A DNA stretch of 25,443 bases from Chloromonas sp. AAM2 (lineage: Eukaryota; Chlorophyta; Chlorophyceae; Chlamydomonadales; Chlamydomonadaceae): NCBI GenBank assembly GCA_004335635.1, contig QAXH01006404.1, positions 4,455 to 29,897 of the forward strand, read 5' to 3'. Below are positions 1 to 9,700 of the stretch, in pieces; positions within the stretch are counted from its first letter, which is position 1; each line of letters opens with the position of its first letter. The position numbers and the translations under genes were made by a program. The notes below the pieces were generated by a model, which worked only from the letters and a program-made list of their open reading frames with translations, was not told the DNA's origin and did not search any database.

Positions 1-10
1 ATGTAAAAAG

Positions 11-70
<60 letters not shown>

Positions 71-3000
71 GCAACATGCATTGCATCTCACTGTCGCTTG
101 CAGCACGGCTAGCGGTATGAGACGCATGTACAGGCAATCTGATCCACCCCTATGCTTTCCGCACACGCCCCAGCATAGCCCTTCCGTCCCCTGGTATGAT
201 ATTCCAACAAACCTGGTATACATGGAATTTCAGCCCAGCATAATACGTTGCTCTGCATGTGACTGCCGCTTGCAGCATGGCCTCACTGTTGTGCCATGTC
301 TTGCAATTCCCCACACAAGAAAGGCTCCCGCGCACCCCCAAGCACAGCCCGTTCGGTTCCCTGCTCAACTCACAAACAGGCAAACTCTACCTGGTATACA
401 TAGAACTTGAGCCCAGCATACGGCAATATGCCTAAAAGCGTGGGGCTGACTCCCCGGTAGAGCCCCACCATGCCATCCTCCCGTGCAATCTGGACCAACA
501 TCTGACGGATGCCTGGATGGGGCACATGCTGCTGTCCCACGTGCTGCTGCTGCTGCTGGGGGTAGGCTGCATGCACTGCACCATGTGTTCCCTGTACTGC
601 AGCATGTACCGCTCCATGTGCTGGTGCATGTGCCGGTGCATGGGCTCCAGGCGCGTTTGTGACCCATGCCATACGTGTGCGCACTAAGTCCAGCGGGTAT
701 GTCAGCAGCACAGCCGTGGCGCCCGCTGCAGAGCCTGCCAGCAGGTCCCACATGGGGTGGACTGTCAGGGTATTGCCTGCGTTCAAGCAGAGCGGAGCAC
801 ATCATAATCACACTAGTGCTGCTTCTGGTGAGGATGCAAACTCTAGTTTGATGTAGTGCAAGAAGGTCCCACATGGCGTGGATGGTAAGGCCGCTACTGC
901 TGCCAGCGCCCAAGCAGAGCAGAAGGTTCATATGGCGTTCATCGTTTTCCATCATACACATCCATCTGGTTTTTGTTCCAAACACGTGCAAGATTGCGAT
1001 CACATGCTGTGCAACTGAGGTGTGCCAGCTATCTGCATTGCTTTACCCACGAGGGCACATGCCAGAGTGGCACATGCCAGAGTGGCACATGCCAGAGTGG
1101 CACATGCCAGAGTGGCACATGCCAGAGTCGCCTGCCATAGATAGTCTCCTGAACCTAGATCCTGAAGATTGATACCGTGTGGCCTGGCTGGTCAGGCTGC
1201 ATCAGGAAAGCGACACTGGGAAGCCTCAGCCAAGCCAACGTGCAACATGCAGGGCTCCATGAGCAACCCAACCATGGCAGCTGCCATGGCATTGCTTCCT
1301 GCCTTCACCTTTCTGCATTTTGGTGTTGCTACTGTTAACACCAGGGTCGCACCAATTGAATATTAAGCCCATACACATCGTTAAGTGGTGTGTTGATGGC
1401 TTATGGAGTGATCGTTGATGGAGTGATGTCTTTTATCATAGTGCTGTCCTACAGTACTCAAGGGTGTCCATAGCATGATCTCCTACACATTGCTGGCCAT
1501 GCCATACTCGGGCAAACTGGTGTGCTCTACACAGCTCGTGGCGTGGCACCACAGAACGGTGTGCAGCATCCTGTACCGTACTGTACCGGACAGCATTTTG
1601 TACCGTACTGGGAGTAGGCGTCTTTGGCTCAGCCTTCATTTGTCTGCCACTCAGTTTCCCAGTGGCAGTTGTCGACCACTGTCCGCCCACCTGTGCCAGC
1701 TACTATTTGTCGCTTACCACACCTACCAGTTGATGTGTTGGGATTTGCCAGCATATTATCCACCAGGATTCGCCTGTATTCCTCATAGGCGCTGAAGTGT
1801 ATGGCGGCGTAAGGCACAATGCGCAGCACACTGGCGCTGTTGCCCCTGTGATAGAAAACACAAGGCATGCGAACTGGACGTAATACACCTGCACCCATTT
1901 CCCTCCCCCCTTGCCCTTGCTGAGCAGTTCTCCCCGGACTGAAGGCCATGTAAACAACAACAACAACAACAACAACATCATCATCTGCACACCGCTGATC
2001 ATAACCGCCATAAACACCATCATCATCATCGTCATCATGGTAATTTTTACATGGTAATTTCACAATTGCCCGAAGCATCGCGTCAAGCACAGCAGGTGGG
2101 CCTATGGTGCCATCCTGTGCATACAGCACAAGGCATGCCTATTGGTCACTGTAAGGCCACATATTTGTTTGATTATGTCTGAGGTTCTTTTGCTGCTAGG
2201 GCGTACGAGCTGGACATGATGCTAGCCTACACGCTCCTGACTGTAAACGTCACTTGACAATTCGCAAAGTTACCCATAGCATGGCTTGAAACATGGCAAC
2301 AAGAGCAGGGGGCCCCTACATTGCTGCAGTCAACACAAAGTCTTCTCTCCAAATCCTGGTGGTATGCCAAGTTCAGCCTGATTAGATGTAGCCATTGAAT
2401 CTGGGTTGTTCTGTCTTGCATCATCGAGCGCCCACGATGTTAACTGACACACACATGTAGCATGGGAGCGTTGGTGAGCGTTGGCTCACCAGTTAATGGT
2501 CCCACGTGAAAGGTCCATGTGAATGGTTACAGAGATTGGACATAAAACGGCTGGTGCGAGAGATTGAATTGGACATAAAAGGGCTGGTGTGAGTAATCAT
2601 CAGAACGGCGTGCGGCCCTCTCAGGAGGCATTAGGCCCGCTCCAAATCTTGGCCATACTGGCCAATCCGGCTATCCAACCTTGCTCGTTACAGATGGCGG
2701 CAGTAAGCGTGCAAAAGAAAGGCACCCGTACCTGAACATGCCCGCCAGGCCCTCGTTTTGCCAGATGTGCGACAGGGTACCGGGGATACCCAGGCCGGGT
2801 AGGCGCCGTGTCTGCATGCGGTTGAGTGCGAAGACCACATGTTCACGTACAATGCAGTGCATGCCATAGTGTGTGTTTAGATGGGAAGCTGCATGTCATG
2901 CGGCATGGAGATTGATGAGGACGCTAGTACACCCTACGCGGATATTTAATGACACGAATCCTTGCGCCTAGGTTGCCTTGCAGTCAAGCCCCGTTCACAC

Positions 3001-3381
3001 ATCACACGTTAAATACGTGTTCCTCAGATTGCTCATGTCGGTTTTTAATGGCGTTGGCCTGCTTGGTGGATTGAGGAGTTGGTGCACTACGAGCTGATGC
3101 ACCTCGCCACAAACATTTATGAAGTTAATGAGGTTTCACCTGAAGCATGATCTTGCTGCGTTCCAAGGGTGCCACGCATGTCTTAGCCAAACCACCCGCC
3201 ACACCGCCTGCGATCAGCTCCTGCATGGGTCAGCATGAGGCAGGGTCACATGCATGGGGTGGTGGGGTTTGTGATCTGTCGTCTCAAACGAGTTGTAACT
3301 GGCCGTGGCTTGGAAGAGGCTCACCCTCAGAAACTTGGGCTGTGCAGTCAGAAACTGCCTCAGGGGATCATTGGCAGGCAT
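1..3381 (-). CDS. Mitochondrial carrier (SLC25) family protein, coenzyme A carrier-like; 3' part beyond window
   Basis: Inner-membrane solute carrier, closest in motifs to plant CoAc/SLC25A42-type coenzyme A transporters. Exons read on the minus strand: 3381-3325 (ATG, 19 codons), 3220-3140, 2811-2732, 1845-1727 and 776-391; all junctions are GT-AG and the phases join (0, 0, 2, 1). They give 241 residues. Repeat 1 shows [10 protein letters not shown], the signature PLERSK and [10 protein letters not shown], then [12 protein letters not shown] and YEEYRR. Repeat 2 shows [11 protein letters not shown], the signature PLDLVRTRM, then [10 protein letters not shown] and [11 protein letters not shown]. 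The third repeat, expected in every carrier, is not found in 1-390 and must lie left of the window. Odd point: a His/Ala/Gln-rich insertion of about 45 residues sits in the matrix loop of repeat 2. Substrate is inferred from motif resemblance (VPYAA, YEEYRR) to plant CoA carriers; an adenine nucleotide carrier is the main alternative. Confidence 0.88.
11..76. repeat. (CAA)n microsatellite
   Basis: About 20 CAA/ACA triplets with one interruption (CAG). It lies in the carrier intron or 3' region at the left edge; no coding role is visible. Confidence 0.95.
211..242 (-). repeat. Diverged copy of the 3' edge and splice donor of carrier exon 5
   Basis: 29 of 32 bases match the parent at 389-420. 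The copy encodes [10 protein letters not shown] followed by a GT donor, against [10 protein letters not shown] in the parent. It lies about 180 bp downstream in the gene's sense. No phase-compatible acceptor was found, so it is probably a decayed duplicate. Confidence 0.75.
864..921 (-). repeat. Diverged copy of the acceptor and 5' edge of carrier exon 5
   Basis: It parallels 743-797. The parent reads [10 protein letters not shown] and the copy [10 protein letters not shown], and the upstream polypyrimidine/branch stretch (CTCTGCTTG) is shared too. The frame then leaves the carrier sequence, so the copy is truncated. Confidence 0.7.
1056..1130. repeat. 15-bp tandem repeat, 5 copies
   Basis: Unit CACATGCCAGAGTGG, nearly perfect over five copies, inside carrier intron 4 (777-1726). 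No gene function is seen. Confidence 0.95.
1953..2038. repeat. (CAA)n and (ATC)n microsatellites
   Basis: Two simple-sequence runs in carrier intron 3 (1846-2731). The rest of this intron shows no supported coding feature. Confidence 0.9.
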
Positions 3382-3716
3382 GCTGCTGCTGCCGCTTCAC
3401 GTGGGTGGGTGTGGGTGCCTTGCATGCAGCTGAGGCCTGATTTGTGAAAGGTACTTGTTGATGATAACGCAATGCGAACCATGAACGCTGCTGCTGACTG
3501 TGACAAGTATGACAGACAAGAGTGACATACACTTTTTTGACACGCTAGTTGTGGATCCGACTCCCCACCACATCGAGCTTCACGGATCCATCTTAAAACA
3601 GCAGTATCTACTGCTCTTAGGCACTGATAACCATTCCAGTGGCGGATTTGGACCTGGAGCTTGCGATAATTTCTTTTCGGCGCGGGGATCCGACGTTCAT
3701 CTAGACACCTGCAGAT
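3382..3716. promoter_or_regulatory. Divergent promoter region between carrier and GUN4
   Basis: About 335 bp separate the two start codons, which point away from each other, so both 5' UTRs and any shared promoter must fit here. No clear TATA box was seen on either strand. The region contains three GGATCC/GATCC motifs (near 3555, 3585 and 3687) of unknown meaning. Confidence 0.6.
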
Positions 3717-5348
3717 ATGCAGGTCCTTCAGTCCCAGTCTTCAGCACGCCATGCCAGCAGAGCGGTGGCAAGCCAGCCTGCTCGGCCAACAATCGTTCTT
3801 CTGCCCCGTATGCAGCCCACAGCCCATGCGCCCTCACAGCTTTTGCCCCAGACTTCAGCCAGGTGCATAGCCGCAAGAGCTGGCAAGCTGGGAGATGTTT
3901 CGTTGTTCGGGGACAGCAGCTTATCCTTGGGCGGTCCCTCGGCGTCATCAGCGGAGCCAAAAAGCAAGCTGCAAGTGGACGATGTTGCTTTGGAATCCGA
4001 GGTGAGATATCTTGTTGTGTTCACGTCTCCTCTTCAGCTACAATGGCATGCGCGCATATCACGGGTGGATCTCGGTCTTTGCGGTAACTGATTCATGTAC
4101 GTGCTTGCAGGTCGGAATGGACTACACTGCCCTGTGCGATCACCTCAAGGCCGGCGACTTCCGTCAGGCTGATGATGAGACACGCGCGCTGCTCATCCGC
4201 CTCGCTGGGGAAGGGGCCGTCAAGCGCGGCTGGGTTTACTTTTCGGAGGTGTGTGCCATGGTCACTTGGGAAATATCTCAACCACGGGAGGCACAGACAT
4301 GTTACACCTGGGTATGGGAGTCTGGCATGCATGCACATGTAGTTGGCAAGCTCGGCACATAGCAGCTTTTGTGGACGTGTTGTGCTGCATGAGCAGTTGC
4401 ATGGCCGGACGTAAGGATGCTAAGATGCATGTTATCAACTTGTTCCTTGGCCGAGCCGTCTGTTTTGCAAAATGCAACAAGCATGAAAAGCTATGCGGCC
4501 AGCGTTGTGCATTCAGCCAGTACCATCAGAATGCAGATTAATGCCAAACATACCTGCTGGGCATGCGTTTGGCATCTAGCTGTGTCGGCATGCTGTCATA
4601 GTTGTTCATGCAAGTCCCTGCACGCATGCGATCATGCCCTGACATTCGCACTTGGATGCACTGAACTGCACATGGTGGCATTCAGTGAATTTTTCTGTGC
4701 ACTGGCTACTACAATGTGTTCTGTTCCTAGCCTGATATATACGTGTATGTTTTGTCATGCTCAGCTTTCTATGGATACCTAGCGCTTCATAATCGCAGTG
4801 TGCTTGTTGCGCGGTGGATGTCCTGTCCTGTCACGTAGCCATTTTAATCACTCGGCTGCCGATGTGTATGCATGGGCTCATAACCACATGTCATCATTTT
4901 CCTGAACCTTGGTGGATGCCGGTGAGCCGTGCCCTAGCCTACTGTCTGATCTATGGCACAAGGTGAACTCTCTGTTGCGCACGCACAGGTCAGCGCCATC
5001 AGCAACAAGGACTTCCAGACCATGGACAATCTGTGGAAGGCCGCCAGTAACGGCAAGTTCGGCTACAGCGTTCAAAAGGAGATTTTCAACCAGAACCAGA
5101 GACGTTGGGGCAAGTTTTTCAAGCAGATAGACTGGACGCAGGGGGAGAACAACAACTACCGCAAATGGCCCATGGAGTTCACCTACAGCATGGAAGCACC
5201 TCGTGGTCACCTGCCACTAACCAACGCACTCCGAGGCACTCAGTTGTTTGAGGCTGTGCTGGGACACCCCGCATGGAACAAGACCTCGACCAAGAAGTCA
5301 ATCGATGACTTGGCAAAGGAGGCAGGCACCAACACCATGAAGTTCTAA
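3717..5348 (+). CDS. GUN4: Tetrapyrrole-binding protein GUN4, chloroplastic
   Basis: GUN4 binds protoporphyrin IX and Mg-protoporphyrin and stimulates Mg-chelatase through its H subunit, the first committed step of chlorophyll synthesis; it also takes part in plastid-to-nucleus signalling. Three exons: 3717-4001 (95 codons), 4111-4248 (46 codons) and 4989-5348 (119 codons plus TAA), all phase 0 with GT-AG introns, giving 260 residues. Residues 1 to about 80 are Ser/Ala/Arg/Gln-rich with almost no acid, as expected of a chloroplast transit peptide. The GUN4 domain follows: MDYTALCDHLKAGDF, ADDETRALL, then NKDFQTMDNLW, GKFGYSVQKEIF, a WGKFFKQIDW segment and APRGHLPL. The last matches the family GHLP loop. 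Length fits algal GUN4. The 740-bp second intron holds no other recognisable gene. Confidence 0.95.
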
Positions 5349-6120
5349 ACTTAGCCATGCAGCTTGAACGACACTCCTGCTATCAATGCCTGTTACAATG
5401 CTGACATCGATGACATTGGTCACGTACATGGTACAGAGTCATGCTGCTGATGCCGGCTACATCTGTCGGGTACTTCCAATGCCCTTGTTCCATGCTGGGA
5501 ATACCAGCAAGTGTGAGTGAGTAGGCTGTGAATGACTGCATGGCCATGGCGCCTGCTGCATGGGCAGACCAACAGTGCAGCGGGTCACACGTATGCACTG
5601 CCAAATGATCTTGAACACGTCTTGACTGACTGGCAAACTCATGAGCTGCTAGCCACTGAGCAACAAGGCTGCGTCCAAGCAGCATATGCATGAGACATGC
5701 GCCACTCATGATGCCTCCGCACAATGTTCAGGAACGTTGTCAAAAGCGGGTGCTTGTTGGTGGACACAATTGCTGTTTTTGAAAACGGCCAACCGCAAAC
5801 TCTATGGATGGGGTTTGATAGAGAATGGGGATAGGGAACAGCAGGATGGTTGGTCAGATGCCAGGAACAGTGCTGATATGCCTCCAAATGGGCTCTGATG
5901 AAGAGAGGGGACAGCGCGCAAGAGTGTGCTTTGCTTGAGTGTGGGTTATTTGCAAGTGTTCTGGGTAAATAGAGTCCTGAGTGATTGAGTGAGTGAGTGA
6001 TGAGTAGCTGTCTTCTTAATTGTCTGCTGGGGGTTTATAGCTTGTCATGATCTTGCCAAAGTGCAAACTGGCAAACATCTTTTTTTTGTGGCAAGTCGTC
6101 AAGTTTGTAGGGTTGTAGTC

Positions 6121-6125
6121 TGTAA
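6121..6125 (+). terminator. GUN4: Candidate poly(A) signal TGTAA for GUN4
   Basis: TGTAA is the usual chlorophyte poly(A) motif. It lies 773 bases after the GUN4 stop, a plausible 3' UTR length for volvocalean algae. Other signals could be used. Confidence 0.4.
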
Positions 6126-6382
6126 CTGAAGGGGGTTTTCTTTGTACTGGAATGGGGTTCCCTCGGACTTCCCTTTCCGTCCTGAACAGTTACATGACAA
6201 TTGCAAAGAAGCGGAAGAAAAAATAATGCCAACCCAGTGTGTGTCATCACTCAGGCATGACAGAGCCTTGAAGAAGGCATGTGCAGGCAAGGCAGGTCCT
6301 GTCAGTGGCCCGTCAGCTGTGCAGCTTCGTCTGCTAGTGTATTCAAGACTACTGTATCTGCACCAACGTACTTCGCCAGGGG

Positions 6383-6392
6383 TATATATAAT
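6383..6392 (+). promoter_or_regulatory. TATA-box-like element TATATATAAT
   Basis: Isolated AT-rich box in GC-richer surroundings, 58 bases before the ATG of a 48-codon ORF. It could drive a small plus-strand transcript or be chance. Confidence 0.35.
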
Positions 6393-6399
6393 ACATTGA

Positions 6400-6404
6400 T
6401 TACA
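6400..6404 (-). terminator. Candidate poly(A) signal TGTAA for the STIL-like gene
   Basis: Minus-strand TGTAA 377 bases after the stop codon at 6781-6783. Confidence 0.4.
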
Positions 6405-6449
6405 TCAAAGCGGCCCACACACAGCACCGAGCGCAAACGCTAGCAAGCC

Positions 6450-6596
6450 ATGCAAGCGACAAGCCTGGATACAGCCAACCCTGAGCAACAGAAGGCAACT
6501 TCAGGGGGCAAAGAGGATTCTGGTATGCCAGAGTCGTATTCAGCCTTATTCAAGAAATTGTCAATATGCATGCATATGTTGCATGCAGCCATGTAA
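6450..6596 (+). CDS. Small hypothetical ORF, 48 aa
   Basis: ATG 58 bases after a TATA-like box, polar sequence beginning MQATSLDTANPEQQ. A GTATGC donor-like site within it could make it the first exon of something longer. No family recognised; position between two convergent genes makes it doubtful. Confidence 0.2.
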   Translation: MQATSLDTANPEQQKATSGGKEDSGMPESYSALFKKLSICMHMLHAAM

Positions 6597-6780
6597 CGTT
6601 TTGCAATCTGATCACAGCCCAATGCAGTCATCGCCTACACTTGGCATTTTATTCGACAGCAGTCCGCGGTCAGTTGATTGCTTTGCGATGGCGAGCAAGC
6701 AACAAAACGAAAACGTCCGTACAGTGACCTCAGTGCATCACCTGCTCATGAAAGTCAGCATGCGTCCCAACATGCGCCGG

Positions 6781-9700
6781 TCAACGCATGAGCCCATACT
6801 TCCGCATCAGCTGCGCCTCCATTTCAGAATCCGAGCCTTCGCTGTCGTCCTCGGCAACCGGCACACACCGAGTTCGCACCAGCTCGCTCATACCGATGCC
6901 CAACTCAACGCCCACGCTTCTCGTTAAGGGTTCCATGCTCGCTGGCCTGGAAGCGGGAGTTTGGGCTGGCATTTGCCCAGACAAACGCACCGCCTGGGGG
7001 CTCAGGCGATATGAGGCCATTCGCAGCTTCTGCAGCTGCTCCTCGTGCGTGATTGTGCGAGGCCCGTCCGACGGGCTCGAGCCTGCATGCACCAGGCAGC
7101 CACGTCGAACTTCGCTCGTTTTCCTCAACTTGTCCTGGTTAGATGTGATCGGCGCTCTTGGGACCTGCGGCAGCTGTGCTCACAATTGCAGAAAGCAAAA
7201 CGACAACGGGCAAAGCTGCTTCGCAACTCAGGACGTGGGAGTGAGGACAGACATGCAAAAATATGATTTCACACCAAAACGCAGACGCACCGGTGGGTGA
7301 CGATGCAGGCGATAAGCCACTGTGCGGACTGCTGCTCGGGGCGCCCGCTGCACTGCCTGTCAGCCGACTGCCAGACACACTCGCACTCCCTCCTGTGCCA
7401 CGAATACCGCCAATACTGTTGTTGCAACTGCCACTGTCACGTACGACGTGACTCTCTCTCTCTCGGTGGCTCTGCATCTCGTGGTCACTCTTCACACCAT
7501 CAGCGGCATCCTTCACCTGGCTTCCACCAGTGTCGCTGGCAGGGCCAGAAGTGAAGCCTCTGCCATGTCCTTCCACGTCTGCCTTAGCTGGTGGGTTTTC
7601 TATTGAAGTGTGTGAGGACACCCTTGTCAGAACCTGCTGAAACTGCTGCTGTTGTTGCTGATGCTGGCATTGCTCCTGCTGCTGCTGTGGCTCGAAAGGT
7701 TCAGACTGCTGCTTTAGGTCAGCAAACGGTGCCCAGCTTACCGGGCCACCTGTCAACTGACCAGAAACGGCTGCCACGTGGGCACGTGCAGCAGCTGGCG
7801 TTAGCCTAGCAGGAGGCGTTTCCGCATCACTTCCAGACCCACTCGCAACCCCACCATCCTCATTGCTCCCCCGTCGGACCCCATGACCACGCCAAGAAGC
7901 CGGTGCATGCACACTACGCACGCTTGGCGTAGCCAATGGTGCGTGACTGGCAGCAGGTGCAGCCGTTCTGTGGCTGCCGCCGCCGGCGTCGCTGCTGCCA
8001 GCTGGGCTGCTGCTGGAGCTGCTGCCAAACAGCTCCCGTCGACTGGCAGCGGCTGCAGCAGCCATGCCGCTGGGCGTGCTGTAGCCGCTGCTGGGGTGAG
8101 CAGCCAGCCAGCTGCTGACGCCCGGATGCGGTGTGGCACCGCCACAGGTGCTGCTGGCCCCCAGCCCAACCGCGTCCCTACTGGCAGCCCCATCCACCGG
8201 GCTGCTGTCGTTGCTGCTGACTGGCTGCTGCTGCTGGACCAGCCGCTGCGGCAGCTGCTGCTGCGGCTCCTCCACAACCGCCTGCTGCCGGTCGCCACCG
8301 TTCCCAGCAGCTGCATCCTCCCGCCCGATTTTCTGCCTCTCCACACCAGCCAGCTGACTGCCTGTTGCAGCTGCTGCTGCGGCACCCATGTTGCTTGACA
8401 TGTCTGGCCCAGACTGGTTAGGCTGATCACCTGCCACACCCATGCTAGATGCGTTGTCAGGGGACACACCATGCAGGGGGTGAGTGGGCTGTGCTGTTGA
8501 TAAAACGGTCGATGGGATTGGGACGCTAAGGGCAGGTGGTGGCATCAGGGCAGGTTGGGCAGAAGGTTGTTGTAGAACGGACGCCAACTGTTGCTGCAGC
8601 ATTTGAACCTGCAGTTGGCAAACATTTGGCACCACGTGGGGCTCAACAACTTGCAACTGATTACGTACCAAAAGCAGCATAATCAACCGTAACGATTGAC
8701 AATCCAATTGGGCGAGCAAGGCTCGGCGTGGAAAGCATGATCAACAACTTGTGCGTCCCTCCTACTGAGCGTTTTGTGCGTCAAAATGGACATGGTCGGA
8801 CGTATCTGACAATGTCCAGACGTATCCCTGCCTGCCGTGCCAGTGTTCATGCAGGCTGCATGTGTCTCACAGCCAGTGTGCACCTGTTGTTGCAGCGCCA
8901 ACACTTGTTGCTGCAGAAGTATGCTGTCAGACGAAAGCCCATGGGCCGCCACCTTGCTACCCGGCCCTGCCACCACAACCTCAGCATTGCCGTCATGCAT
9001 GTCGTGGCTATGGTTACGTGTGCCATAAGAAGAGTTGTTGGGGTTGTAAGCACGGCTTGGGCCACTGGAGTATGGATGGCTGTCATGCGTGTGATGCTGT
9101 TGCTGCGGTCGTTGCTGTTCGTGCTGCTGTTGTTGATAATTGTTGTGCTGCTGTTGGTGCTGTTGCGGTTCGTACTGCTGTTGGTAATGGTTGGGCTGGT
9201 GGTGTTGCTGCGGTCGTTGCTGTTCGTTTCGTTTTTGCTGGTGTTGTGGTTGGATTTGCTGCTCATGCTGCTGCCACTGGTAATGACTGCTGGAGGGCTG
9301 GGCTGTTGCTGCAGCTGAAACGGACACATGACCCTTGTGGGCAGTGGGAGTAGCATGGTACACATGCTGATGTCCGTTTCTGCCTCCGGCTGGCATGGCA
9401 CCAATGTGATCAGCTGGTGCATGGCTGTTTGCATGGGCCAATCCCATGCCATGTTGCTGGCTTGATCTCGCCATGCCATTGCCATGTGACTGACGCATGG
9501 GTGGTTGCATGGGGCCAGGTGTTGCATGGTCATGCTGAGAGGGGCCTGCATGCATGGCTGGCATGGCAAGGCCGTGTGAATGCCCAAAGGATGAAACCGC
9601 CGGTTGAGTTGGTTGGATTGGTTGGGACTGTCTGTTGGGTTGAGTTGACGATGGGCCCCATAGCTGCATGGGGGCCCGTGAGCCCTGGACGTTGAAGCGG

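Larger units (their letters stand above)
5349..6449. other. GUN4 3' UTR and convergent intergenic region
   Basis: No convincing coding sequence on either strand. A short GAGT/GTGA-rich run lies near 5975-6003. A plus-strand TGTAA at 6121 and minus-strand TGTAA motifs at about 6192 and 6404 suggest where GUN4 and the STIL-like gene end. Confidence 0.55.

Noticed and set aside
365..1003. 212-codon minus ORF overlapping the carrier
   Set aside because: Different frame from carrier exon 5 over most of its length; only the exon-edge copy inside it is meaningful.
4417..4782. Plus-strand 121-codon ORF in GUN4 intron 2
   Set aside because: Cys/His-rich random-looking translation within a well-supported intron; GUN4 exons on both sides join in phase without it.
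7883..8398. Plus-strand ORFs rich in Ala, Cys and Leu
   Set aside because: They are antisense shadows of the Gln/Ala/Ser-rich STIL-like exon 9.
8728..9318. Plus-strand ORF of Leu/Val-rich, membrane-like sequence
   Set aside because: It is the complement of the Gln/His-rich tract of exon 8; the apparent transmembrane segments come from CTG/GTT repeats.
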